From Sulfurospirillaceae bacterium (GTDB lineage Bacteria > Campylobacterota > Campylobacteria > Campylobacterales > Sulfurospirillaceae), in contig JAQUWL010000016.1 in assembly GCA_028692875.1 (NCBI GenBank), positions 1 to 53,371 of the forward strand: a stretch of 53,371 nucleotides of DNA. The letters are read 5' to 3'. Of this stretch, positions 1-9,755 are shown piece by piece; the stretch's first letter is position 1; each line of letters starts with the position of its first letter. The notes under the pieces were generated by a model, which saw only the letters and a program-made list of their open reading frames with translations, was not told where the DNA came from and did no database searches. A program made the translations under genes and the position numbers.

Positions 1-26
1 AGTTCTTCTTTATTTAAAATGTTCAT
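1..26 (-). CDS. Start of an unidentified gene running off the left edge
   Basis: On the minus strand an ATG at 26-24 is preceded by AGGA about eight bases upstream and opens a frame reading MNILNKEE before the window ends. It has the same direction as plsC upstream of it, separated by about 70 bases, so it could be the next gene of the same operon. Only eight codons are visible, so no function can be given. Confidence 0.45.
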
Positions 27-98
27 TTGTAAATCCTTTGAATAAATTTACCAGATAAAGCAACTTTCAAGCCTTCCTGATAAATTAAATTTTTGGAT

Positions 99-803
99 TT
101 ACACAGTTATTTTGACACTACCTATGGCTTGTAGCTCTGCGTTTAAAACCTCTTGCATTTTAGCGTGCACCTTTGCATACCAGTTTTCGTCATCTGCGGG
201 ATTTATCGGCTCAAGATAGACTACTCTAACATCTCCGCTGTGTGCCGATAGATTTTTTGAATCAAAAACATATCTTGTGCCAACGACAACAACGGGTTGC
301 ACGACAAGATTGAGTTTTTCTGCGAGTACTTTTGCACCATTTTGAAATTTTAAAAGTTTTTCACCTTTGCCTCGTGTGCCTTCTGGAAATATAGCTATAA
401 CTCTTCCTTCGCTGAGTCTTTCTTTCGCTTGCTTAAGCATCTTAACCATAGAGCGCGAGTCTTTTCTGTCTATCTCTATCATCTTTGGTGCTCTTAAAAT
501 ATGCCCAAAAAGCGGAATGTCTCCTATCTCTTTTTTGGCAACCCAGCACAAATTTTTTGGATAAATTCCCTCTAGCGCAACTATGTCAACGAGACTTTGG
601 TGGTTAAGCATAATCATTTTGGCATCATCGGAGGGTTTGTTTTTGATGAGTATATTAAAACTCATCAGATAAGTTTGCATTTTTGCCCACACAAGACGTA
701 TCTTATGTGTTTTGCTTTTAAAGGCATACATCAGTACAATCGTAATAAGAACCGTTACAACAAATTGAAAAATAGTTATTATGCCTCTAATTTTTGACAA
801 CAT
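99..803 (-). CDS. plsC: 1-acyl-sn-glycerol-3-phosphate acyltransferase
   Basis: PlsC transfers an acyl chain to the sn-2 position of lysophosphatidic acid, making phosphatidic acid for membrane phospholipids at the inner membrane face. The 234-residue protein has an N-terminal hydrophobic segment (about residues 8-27), the catalytic NHxxxxD motif (NHQSLVD, near residue 67) and the acceptor-binding FPEGTRG motif (near residue 139), all in the family order. Its start overlaps the end of the preceding BatD/SH3-like gene by 17 bases, so it is the last clearly visible gene of the ctpA-pur operon. Assignment to the family is firm; exact acyl preference cannot be read. Confidence 0.93.
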   Translation of the reverse strand: MLSKIRGIITIFQFVVTVLITIVLMYAFKSKTHKIRLVWAKMQTYLMSFNILIKNKPSDDAKMIMLNHQSLVDIVALEGIYPKNLCWVAKKEIGDIPLFGHILRAPKMIEIDRKDSRSMVKMLKQAKERLSEGRVIAIFPEGTRGKGEKLLKFQNGAKVLAEKLNLVVQPVVVVGTRYVFDSKNLSAHSGDVRVVYLEPINPADDENWYAKVHAKMQEVLNAELQAIGSVKITV

Positions 804-1893
804 TTGTCTCCTTTACCCATCCGATTTTGCTATTTGGAAGTAAGATTTTGATGTAACCATTTTTTTGGCCCAGCTTCTCTACATGTAAGGATTTTTCTGT
901 TGTGTAAAATACTGAAGATTTTGCTGTTGGCAAAATCATAACATTCGTATTTTCAGCAATAACAACGGCATTAAGATGTGTTTTTTCAAAAAAGAAAAGC
1001 ATTGTAAAGGCGATAGAAAATAGCAGATATATAAACTTTCTTCTTTTGAGGAAAATTAAAAAAATAATCCCAGCAAGGATAGCATAACTCATACTTTTGT
1101 ATAGTTGAAAACTGCTCTCTTTGGGATTAAGTCCTATTTGAGTGCTTACTTCATCGCTATCCAAAACAACGGAAATAGTGTTTTTGATGTATTTGTTTGT
1201 TTTAGTGTCAAAATAGGTAAATTCAAAATTTTGCTGATGTTTTGGAATGATAGCATAGTAGTAAATTTTTTGTACTGGTGAAGTATCCAAAAATGAGTCA
1301 ATATTGTCTTTAACAACCCATTCAAGCGAAAAATCCTTGAGATTTGAGTTTGTTGCTTCTATCTCTAGGACAATAATAAGATTTTTCTCATCGTAAACAG
1401 TTGTTTTGTCTTTTTTGACGACCAATGACTCTGCGATAACATTGCTAAAGTATTTGTCTTTTTTAAGTTGAAAAATCTTTACGGGCGGAAAGCTGATTTG
1501 CTCTGTTTCGATGATTTTTTCGCCAGATAGAACAGAAACGTTTAATGTCGGAGGCGTTACGTTTTGAGATTTTGCCTTGATGTAAAATGTGTTATAAAAT
1601 ATATTGTCGCTATACCATTGCCATTTTGCTTCAGGGTTTGTAATCTCTATGTATTTATTTGGAGAGAAATTATTGGTAATATCATCAAAGTTTTCATCTG
1701 AGATTATAGCTTTTATTCTTACTGGAAAAACCTCTCCAACGTAAGCTTTTGCTGGAGAGGCCTCGCATGATAAAAATAGTGATTTTGATTTTTTGAAAGG
1801 CTCATCTTGAAATGTTTCATCTTCTTGTGCTGACAGAAAAGATGAAAAAATCAGACAAAGTGATAAGATAATCCAGAAAAATCTTTTATTCAT
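787..1893 (-). CDS. Secreted BatD-like protein with C-terminal SH3b domain
   Basis: This 368-residue protein has a signal peptide (MNKRFFWIILSLCLIFSSF, then a cut near SAQ), a long beta-rich region resembling BatD/oxygen-tolerance proteins, a transmembrane stretch near residue 275 and a C-terminal bacterial SH3-like domain ending in a GWVK motif, usually a peptidoglycan-binding module. The frame can be extended upstream into purQ, but the ATG at 1893 places the signal peptide at the N-terminus and leaves four bases after the purQ stop, so I prefer it. One TACATGTA copy encodes Leu-His-Val inside the SH3 domain. The family is recognised only loosely and the function is unknown. Confidence 0.72.
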   Translation of the reverse strand: MNKRFFWIILSLCLIFSSFLSAQEDETFQDEPFKKSKSLFLSCEASPAKAYVGEVFPVRIKAIISDENFDDITNNFSPNKYIEITNPEAKWQWYSDNIFYNTFYIKAKSQNVTPPTLNVSVLSGEKIIETEQISFPPVKIFQLKKDKYFSNVIAESLVVKKDKTTVYDEKNLIIVLEIEATNSNLKDFSLEWVVKDNIDSFLDTSPVQKIYYYAIIPKHQQNFEFTYFDTKTNKYIKNTISVVLDSDEVSTQIGLNPKESSFQLYKSMSYAILAGIIFLIFLKRRKFIYLLFSIAFTMLFFFEKTHLNAVVIAENTNVMILPTAKSSVFYTTEKSLHVEKLGQKNGYIKILLPNSKIGWVKETNVVKN

Positions 1894-1897
1894 AGGC

Positions 1898-2569
1898 TTA
1901 TTTGATAAAGCCTTGAAGCATCTTGACGCCATCTTCTGAGCCCAATAGTGTCTCCATTGCACGCTCTGGATGAGGCATAAGACCAAATACATTTTTGTTT
2001 TTGTTGCAAATGCACGCAATCTCATCAATAGAGCCATTTGGGTTGTCAGTGTTGCCATTTTCATCGCAGTACTTTAGTAAAACCTGATTGTTAATATATA
2101 GCTCTTTGAGTCCATTTTTGTCAATAAAATAGTTTCCCTCTCCGTGTGCAATAGGAATGTTGATAATATCATTATTGGATAGTTTACGAAGAAATTGGTT
2201 GTTGTTGTCAATGACTTTAAGATGTTGATATTTTGAAACAAAGTGAACATTTTGGTTACGCTTCATAGCTCCTGGTAGAAGATGTGCCTCTAGCAACATC
2301 TGAAAACCGTTGCAAATACCCAAAACATAACCACCGTTATTGGCAAACTCAATTACAGCTTTCATGATAGGTGAAAACTTTGCGATAGCTGCACTTCTAA
2401 GATAGTCGCCATAGCTAAAACCACCAGGCAAAACAACCAAATCGGTTCCTTGCGGAAGTTTTTCCTCTTTGTGAAAAACTAAAACCGCCTCTTGACCAAG
2501 TTTTTCAAACGCATATTTGGTGTCCATTTCACAGTTGGTTCCTGGAAAAACAGCAACAGCTACTTTCAT
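1898..2569 (-). CDS. purQ: Phosphoribosylformylglycinamidine synthase, glutaminase subunit
   Basis: PurQ releases ammonia from glutamine and passes it to PurL, which converts FGAR to FGAM in purine synthesis. The 223-residue protein begins MKVAVAVFPGTNCEMD and shows the class I amidotransferase nucleophile in GICNGFQMLLE (Cys near residue 87) and the late His/Glu pair in MPHPERA. The chosen ATG at 2569 overlaps the purS stop as ATGA; the longer frame upstream would lie wholly inside purS and lacks family similarity. PurS and PurC are the preceding genes, while PurL is at 18.7 kb. Confidence 0.97.
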   Translation of the reverse strand: MKVAVAVFPGTNCEMDTKYAFEKLGQEAVLVFHKEEKLPQGTDLVVLPGGFSYGDYLRSAAIAKFSPIMKAVIEFANNGGYVLGICNGFQMLLEAHLLPGAMKRNQNVHFVSKYQHLKVIDNNNQFLRKLSNNDIINIPIAHGEGNYFIDKNGLKELYINNQVLLKYCDENGNTDNPNGSIDEIACICNKNKNVFGLMPHPERAMETLLGSEDGVKMLQGFIK

Positions 2570-2808
2570 GCTGGAAACTCGATAGAGTATGTTTCTATTA
2601 CCGTATTTGCCAAAAGCTCTTCGCACATTACTTGAACTCTTTGCTGTGCCTTTGTTTTGTCGTTTTCGTTGATTTCTAAGATAATCTGCTTTCCTATTCT
2701 AACATCAGACACTTCGTTAAAATGCAAAGAGGATAGGGCGTGATGAACGGCTTTTCCTTGAGGGTCTAGAACACCGTTTTTTAGTTGAATATTGACGATA
2801 ACTTTCAT
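2566..2808 (-). CDS. purS: Phosphoribosylformylglycinamidine synthase subunit PurS
   Basis: PurS is the small structural subunit that bridges PurQ and the small-type PurL in the FGAM synthase complex. The 80-residue product has the family pattern of a VxIxLKxGVLDPQGKAVHHAL opening followed by a V..vR.GK..eleI segment, and is normal in length. It overlaps purQ by four bases (ATGA), suggesting translational coupling, and lies 11 bases after purC. A separate PurS fits the 733-residue PurL found elsewhere in the window, which is the short form that needs PurS and PurQ. Confidence 0.96.
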   Translation of the reverse strand: MKVIVNIQLKNGVLDPQGKAVHHALSSLHFNEVSDVRIGKQIILEINENDKTKAQQRVQVMCEELLANTVIETYSIEFPA

Positions 2809-2819
2809 TAAAAAAATCC

Positions 2820-3536
2820 TTATTTATGGGTTAAAATTCTTTTTAAAACTTCTTCATAGGCAACTTTGACATTTCCTAGTCCTTGTCTAAATCTATCTTT
2901 GTCTAATTTTTCATTGGTTGTAGCATCCCAAAATCTGCAACTATCTGGGCTGATTTCGTCTGATAGGAGGATGTTTCCATCTTTGTCTACTCCAAATTCA
3001 ACTTTGAAGTCAACTAGCTTAAGTTCTCGCTCAGCAAAAAATGATTTTAATATGCTGTTGATCTCTCTTCCTAGTCTTTTAAGCTCTTCTAGGTCGGATT
3101 CACTCTTTACTAAGTCTAACAGCAAACAGTGTTCATCGTTTATGAGTGGATCGCCCAAAGAGTCATCTTTGTAGTAAAACTCTACCAACGTAAAAGGGAG
3201 CACGGTGCCATCTTTGATGCCAAGTCTTTTACTTAGTGAGCCAGTTGCAATGTTTCTAACTACAACCTCAATAGGAATAATATTTACTTTTTTGATTAGT
3301 TGTTCCGTATCGTTTAGTGTTTTAATAAGATGTGTCTGAATACCATTTTCTTCCAGCAGTCTAAAGAGTTGATTACTGATTTTGCAATTAAGGGCACCTT
3401 TTCCATCTTCATTGCCTCTTTTTTCTGCGTTAAAGGCTGTTAAATCATCTTTAAATACGGCAATGAGTCTATTTTCGTCATCTGTTTTAAAGAGTTTTTT
3501 ACCCTTTCCTTCGTATATTAGTTCACGTTTTTCCAA
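2820..3536 (-). CDS. purC: SAICAR synthetase
   Basis: PurC joins aspartate to CAIR using ATP, giving SAICAR, the eighth step of IMP synthesis. The 238-residue protein starts [16 protein letters not shown] and shows typical family blocks: [10 protein letters not shown], the [17 protein letters not shown] core, and [14 protein letters not shown] near the C-terminus. Length is normal for the short bacterial form. It lies 14 bases after ctpA and 11 bases before purS, so these genes are very likely cotranscribed. Confidence 0.97.
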   Translation of the reverse strand: MEKRELIYEGKGKKLFKTDDENRLIAVFKDDLTAFNAEKRGNEDGKGALNCKISNQLFRLLEENGIQTHLIKTLNDTEQLIKKVNIIPIEVVVRNIATGSLSKRLGIKDGTVLPFTLVEFYYKDDSLGDPLINDEHCLLLDLVKSESDLEELKRLGREINSILKSFFAERELKLVDFKVEFGVDKDGNILLSDEISPDSCRFWDATTNEKLDKDRFRQGLGNVKVAYEEVLKRILTHK

Positions 3537-3550
3537 TGGTTTCTCCTGTT

Positions 3551-4894
3551 TTATTTTTTAATCGAAAGCACTTTGATGATATCAACGGCAGTTTTGAGTT
3601 GCAAGTCTTTCATTAGGTCTTCTGTATCAATCTTATCTTTTTTCAATTTTCCAATATTTTCTGATTTTTTATCGCTTTTTTCTTTATCTTTTTTGCTACT
3701 GTCTTCGCCATTTTCAAGCTTTAGAAGTTCGCCTTGAAGATGTTTTTTCAAATCTTTTTCTTTTATAGCAGAAGCAACTGCTTCATTTGATTTTTGTGGT
3801 ACAGCTGCTGGATATACGACAATATCAGGAGTTACTCCCTCTGCTTGTATCGTTCTTCCGCTCGGTAGATAATATCGTGCTACTGTCAATCTTAAACCCT
3901 CGCTATTAGGCATAGGGATTACCACCTGAACACTTCCTTTGCCAAATGTTTTTTCTCCAATAATAATCGCCCTTTTGTGGTCTTGTAAAGCTCCACTTAC
4001 AATCTCACTTGCACTTGCACTTCCACCATTGACAAGTACAGCAAGTGGTGTTTTGGAAAGCGTTCCCTCTTTTGTGGCTTTGTATTCTGTGTTTTGGTCT
4101 TCCATTCTGCCTTTTTGAGAGACGATAATTCCACTCTCTACAAATATATCTGTAAGCTCAACTGCTTGATTTAATAATCCACCAGGGTTGTTTCTTAGAT
4201 CCAAAACAATTCCTTTTATATCTTTATTTTTGGAAATAGCCTCTTTTGCATCATCTACAATATTTTTATCGAAGCTAACGATGCGAAGATATAAAATATT
4301 TTCATTTTCTATAATTTTTGAGTAGACAGAGTCAATTTTAATAATATCTCTAACGATTGTTATCTTTATAGGCTTTGTTTCACCTTCTCTTACAAGTGTA
4401 AGTTCAATGCTTGTCTTTGGCTTTCCTCGCATAATCGCAACAGCTTCGTCAATGGTCATATTTAGCGTGGATTGTTTGTTTATTTTTAAAATAACATCGC
4501 CTGCTTTAACACCAGCCGCTTCAGCAGGAGTGCCTTCCATTGGGGAAATAACGGTCAATGCACCATCTTTGATGCCAACAGTAATGCCAAGCCCTCCAAA
4601 TTCGCCCTCTGTTTGAATTTTTAGGTCTTTGTAGTGTTTGCTATCAAGATAAGAGGAATGGGCATCCAGATTGGTAAGCAATCCTTCTATTGATTTTGTG
4701 ATAATTTCGTTAATTTTCAAATCATCAATGTAGTATTTTTCAATAGTTGCAAGAACTCTTGTGTATTTGGTTAGTGCAGACAATCTGCTTTCATTGTTTT
4801 CAGCATTTTCTGCAAACAAAGAGGTGGAGAAAATCAAAGAAGTGCCTAGCAGTGTTGTGGCAAAGCCAAGTGTTGCAAATTTTAAGTGTTTCAT
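3551..4894 (-). CDS. ctpA: C-terminal processing serine protease, S41 family
   Basis: This 447-residue periplasmic protease has a signal peptide ([20 protein letters not shown]...), a PDZ domain for substrate tails ([25 protein letters not shown], about residues 95-180) and the S41 catalytic core. The nucleophile is the serine in [10 protein letters not shown] and the general base is the lysine in [10 protein letters not shown], about 25 residues later, as in CtpA/Prc. The C-terminal about 90 residues are highly charged (runs of Lys, Asp and Glu) and probably disordered. It is the first gene of the minus-strand operon leading to the purine genes. Substrates in this organism are unknown. Confidence 0.94.
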   Translation of the reverse strand: MKHLKFATLGFATTLLGTSLIFSTSLFAENAENNESRLSALTKYTRVLATIEKYYIDDLKINEIITKSIEGLLTNLDAHSSYLDSKHYKDLKIQTEGEFGGLGITVGIKDGALTVISPMEGTPAEAAGVKAGDVILKINKQSTLNMTIDEAVAIMRGKPKTSIELTLVREGETKPIKITIVRDIIKIDSVYSKIIENENILYLRIVSFDKNIVDDAKEAISKNKDIKGIVLDLRNNPGGLLNQAVELTDIFVESGIIVSQKGRMEDQNTEYKATKEGTLSKTPLAVLVNGGSASASEIVSGALQDHKRAIIIGEKTFGKGSVQVVIPMPNSEGLRLTVARYYLPSGRTIQAEGVTPDIVVYPAAVPQKSNEAVASAIKEKDLKKHLQGELLKLENGEDSSKKDKEKSDKKSENIGKLKKDKIDTEDLMKDLQLKTAVDIIKVLSIKK

Positions 4895-5070
4895 GTTGAG
4901 TGTGTAACTCCCTAGTTTTTAATAAAGCCTTTAAATTGAAGGTAAATTATAGTCAAATTTCCCTAAATTTTTGCATAACCCATACGATAACTTTTGTTTT
5001 TAAAAGTCCTTTAAATAGGCAATAGTGAGTGATAACATGAAAGATATTTATAAAAATATACTAAATAAAC

Positions 5071-5100
5071 TTGACAATGATAGACTAAAGTTGTAGAATA
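5071..5100 (+). promoter_or_regulatory. clpB promoter with HAIR-like HspR operator
   Basis: A near-perfect sigma70 promoter is visible: TTGACA at 5072-5077, a 17-base spacer and TAGAAT at 5095-5100, leading to clpB at 5132. The sequence CTTGACA-N7-ACTAAAG at 5071-5091 has the same 7-7-7 layout as the HAIR operator of HspR (CTTGAGT-N7-ACTCAAG), with three mismatches in 14. It covers the -35 box and spacer, where a repressor would block polymerase. HspR controls clpB in Campylobacter and Helicobacter relatives, so heat-shock repression here is a reasonable inference. Confidence 0.6.
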
Positions 5101-5131
5101 TATCCCATAAAAAAACACAAGGAGTCGCACC

Positions 5132-7705
<2,574 letters not shown>

Positions 7706-7712
7706 GTGTCTT

Positions 7713-7741
7713 TACATGTAGGGGCAAAATCCCTACATGTA
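7713..7741. repeat. Inverted pair of TACATGTA forming a hairpin after clpB
   Basis: Eight bases after the clpB stop, TACATGTAGGG (7713-7723) is repeated in perfect inverse as CCCTACATGTA (7731-7741) around a seven-base loop, giving an 11-bp stem. No U-run follows, so it is not a classical intrinsic terminator, although it could end or protect the clpB transcript. Each arm holds a full copy of the dispersed palindrome. This arrangement is like paired uptake sequences at gene ends in Haemophilus and Neisseria. Confidence 0.8.
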
Positions 7742-7799
7742 GCATCTCTAAAGTCCATATTTTAGGCATATCATAAAATAATACATATAGTTTTATGTA

Positions 7800-8222
7800 T
7801 TATTTGCAGTCCATTATGTCAACGGTAAATCGAAACAGCTCTTCATCTTTTATATCAAAAAAGAGATAAATAAAAATACCGCCTTTGCTCATAATATATC
7901 TCGTGTCCTCATTTCTACATAAATCTTTTCTGTTGCTATCAAAAGTATCCTCAACAACATCGTCGAGCCCCTCTTTTAGCATTTTTGCAATGGTTTGGTT
8001 GTTTGTGTTAATTTTATTTCTGTACTCTAGAGTATTTTTTTTGGCAATAACGCCGACTAGTTGTGTTAGTCTATCTAGCTGTATCGGAAGAGTCTCTTTT
8101 GCTTTTTCCTCAATAAGTATCATTATTTTTTCAACATCTTCACTTTTCATGTCATCAAATTCTTGTGTAGCATCAGCCCATAAAAACAGGCACAAAAGAG
8201 ATAAAAGTACTATTTTTTTCAC
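7800..8222 (-). CDS. Small secreted protein of unknown function
   Basis: The 140-residue product has a clear signal peptide (MKKIVLLSLLCLFLWA, cut near ADA) and no further hydrophobic segment, so it is probably periplasmic. The mature part is mainly charged and helical (SEDVEKIMILIEEKAKE), followed by a more beta-like end containing two cysteines (DLCRNE and the final DCK) that could form a disulfide. It stands alone between clpB and a divergent Cys-rich gene. I do not recognise the family. Confidence 0.7.
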   Translation of the reverse strand: MKKIVLLSLLCLFLWADATQEFDDMKSEDVEKIMILIEEKAKETLPIQLDRLTQLVGVIAKKNTLEYRNKINTNNQTIAKMLKEGLDDVVEDTFDSNRKDLCRNEDTRYIMSKGGIFIYLFFDIKDEELFRFTVDIMDCK

Positions 8223-8332
8223 AATAACTCCTTTGATGAAATTCTACTACAAAAAATGTTTGTTTGAGTCAAAAAAAATGACAAATATGCTACAATTTTT
8301 TCAATAAAGCGTTAGTTTCAAAAGGGGTATTA

Positions 8333-8761
8333 GTGAGTTATCTCGAATGGTTTGAAAATCACGGCAACAAGCATCTTGAGATAGTGCAAAAGTTGCAAAG
8401 CAAACACTATACAAAAGAGCAAATAATTGACTATTTTTCTTTTGATAACATGTGTAAAAACGAAAGTGATTTTTGCTATCTTTACGCTCAAAATAAAAAG
8501 TGCCATAAGATTACTTATTTAAATTGCTACATGTGTGCATGTCCACATTTTAGATTTAACGACAATGGTTTATTTGAAAAGGATGGAGTTATTGTTAAAA
8601 GTACATGTACTATTGACTCTAAAAAGGCTATATTCTCTACATGTAGCGGCGTATCGCACTTGGATTGCTCTAACTGTACTGTGCCACATTCAAAAAGATT
8701 TATCGTGCAAAATTTTTCAGATGACTGGTTTGAAATTATGAAAAAGTGTAAGAGGGATTAG
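8333..8761 (+). CDS. Cysteine-rich protein of unknown function
   Basis: This 142-residue protein has no signal peptide and 11 cysteines, clustered as CxxxxxFC, KCH, NCYMCACPH and DCSNCTVPH. The spacing suggests a bound metal or iron-sulfur cluster, though no known motif fits exactly. The start is GTG at 8333 with AAAGGGG close upstream. Two TACATGTA copies fall in the gene, both read as Thr-Cys, so two of the cysteines are encoded by the repeat and may not be structural. It is convergent with the RraA-like gene, four bases away. Function is not assigned. Confidence 0.72.
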   Translation: MSYLEWFENHGNKHLEIVQKLQSKHYTKEQIIDYFSFDNMCKNESDFCYLYAQNKKCHKITYLNCYMCACPHFRFNDNGLFEKDGVIVKSTCTIDSKKAIFSTCSGVSHLDCSNCTVPHSKRFIVQNFSDDWFEIMKKCKRD

Positions 8762-8765
8762 CCTC

Positions 8766-9245
8766 TTACATGCTTAGCGGTGTTTTGCTTACGATAATGC
8801 CATCTTCATCGGCATATATATAGTTTCCATTTTCAAATTTTACGCCTGCAAAATTGAGCGTTATCCCAATATCTGCATTGGATGGCTCAGGGCATTTTTT
8901 CGGGCATGTTCCTAGCGCAAAGAGCCCAACTTCTATGTTTTTGGTGTTAACTATATCTCTCACGTAGCCATTTATTAGAATGCCAGACCAGTGGTTTTCT
9001 TGAGCAAATCCCATAAGAATATCGCCAACAACCGCAACGTATTTTGCATCAACATCAACAACCGCAACCTTTCCTTTGCCATTTGTTTTTAAAAGTGTTA
9101 CTAAGTCTTTGTTGTTATCTTGAAGTCTAATAGTGACAATTTCGCCCTCAAAATAGGACTTTCCACCGTATGACTTAAATAGTGGTAGTGCAACTTGAAC
9201 ATCATCTTTGTATTTGTCGCATAAATCAGAAGTATAAAATTCCAT
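8766..9245 (-). CDS. RraA-family protein (RNase E regulator or HMG aldolase type)
   Basis: The 159-residue protein matches the RraA/MenG-like fold family, which includes inhibitors of RNase E and class II 4-hydroxy-4-methyl-2-oxoglutarate aldolases that also decarboxylate oxaloacetate. Seen motifs are GDILMGFAQENHWSGILINGYVRD, with the conserved Arg-Asp pair used for substrate and metal binding in the aldolases, and a DADGII-like end. The ATG at 9245 has GGAGA seven bases upstream and is chosen over a longer frame. It is divergent from the glutamate mutase operon. Which activity it has cannot be decided from sequence. Confidence 0.8.
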   Translation of the reverse strand: MEFYTSDLCDKYKDDVQVALPLFKSYGGKSYFEGEIVTIRLQDNNKDLVTLLKTNGKGKVAVVDVDAKYVAVVGDILMGFAQENHWSGILINGYVRDIVNTKNIEVGLFALGTCPKKCPEPSNADIGITLNFAGVKFENGNYIYADEDGIIVSKTPLSM

Positions 9246-9308
9246 GGTTTCTCCAGCTTTTTTTGATGGCAAAATTATACCTTGTATATCATACTTTTTA
9301 AATATTTT

Positions 9309-9324
9309 TTCGCTAAAATGCGAA
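9309..9324 (+). promoter_or_regulatory. Probable -10 box of the glutamate mutase operon in a palindrome
   Basis: TAAAAT at 9314-9319 is a Campylobacter-type extended -10 box, 32 bases before the chosen glmS start. It sits exactly at the centre of an inverted repeat, TTCGC (9309-9313) and GCGAA (9320-9324). The symmetry around the -10 would suit a repressor, but the arms are only five bases, so a chance match is possible. No clear -35 is visible, which is common in this phylum. Confidence 0.4.
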
Positions 9325-9350
9325 CCTTACACAAAATGTTGGTGGTTAAG

Positions 9351-9755
9351 ATGAAAGTAGTTACTGGGGTAGTGGGAAACGATATCCACGTGGTCGCAAA
9401 CAGACTAATCGATATCTCCTTGCAAGCAAGAGGTTGCGAAGTTTTTAATTTAGGTGTTAATACGTCGCTAGAAGAGTTTATAGATGCCGTTGTTGAGACA
9501 GATGCTGATATTTTGCTTATATCTTCACTGAACGGCGAAGCCGAAGGATGGTGTAGGGATTTGCAATTTTTAAGAGCCGAATACCAACTTAGAGATGTGG
9601 TTTTTGTTATTGGCGGAAACCTAGCGGTCGGAGAAGCAAAAGATAGTGATATCGTGCCAAAATATAAATCTTATGGATTTGATTTGGTGTTTCATCAAGT
9701 TGATTTAAATACTGGTTTAGACGCACTAGAACAATATATGAAAGACAGATCATGA
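9351..9755 (+). CDS. glmS: Glutamate mutase, B12-binding sigma subunit
   Basis: GlmS binds adenosylcobalamin and, with GlmE, interconverts L-glutamate and threo-3-methylaspartate. The 134-residue protein starts MKVVTGVVGNDIHVVANR. The base-off motif DxHxxG is present as DIHVVA: the Asp and the cobalt-ligating His remain but Gly is Ala. The later SSLNGEAEGWC and VIGGNLAVG blocks match the family. The ATG at 9351 has GGTGG upstream and follows the -10 box, so an upstream extension of the frame is rejected. It overlaps glmE by four bases (ATGA). Confidence 0.9.
   Translation: MKVVTGVVGNDIHVVANRLIDISLQARGCEVFNLGVNTSLEEFIDAVVETDADILLISSLNGEAEGWCRDLQFLRAEYQLRDVVFVIGGNLAVGEAKDSDIVPKYKSYGFDLVFHQVDLNTGLDALEQYMKDRS

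Noticed and set aside
1894-2064. N-terminal extension of the BatD/SH3 gene into purQ
   Set aside because: It would bury a clear signal peptide and lies wholly within purQ.
9282-9350. Longer GlmS start upstream of 9351
   Set aside because: The extension overlaps the -10 box and has no family similarity; the start at 9351 has a ribosome site and gives the normal N-terminus.
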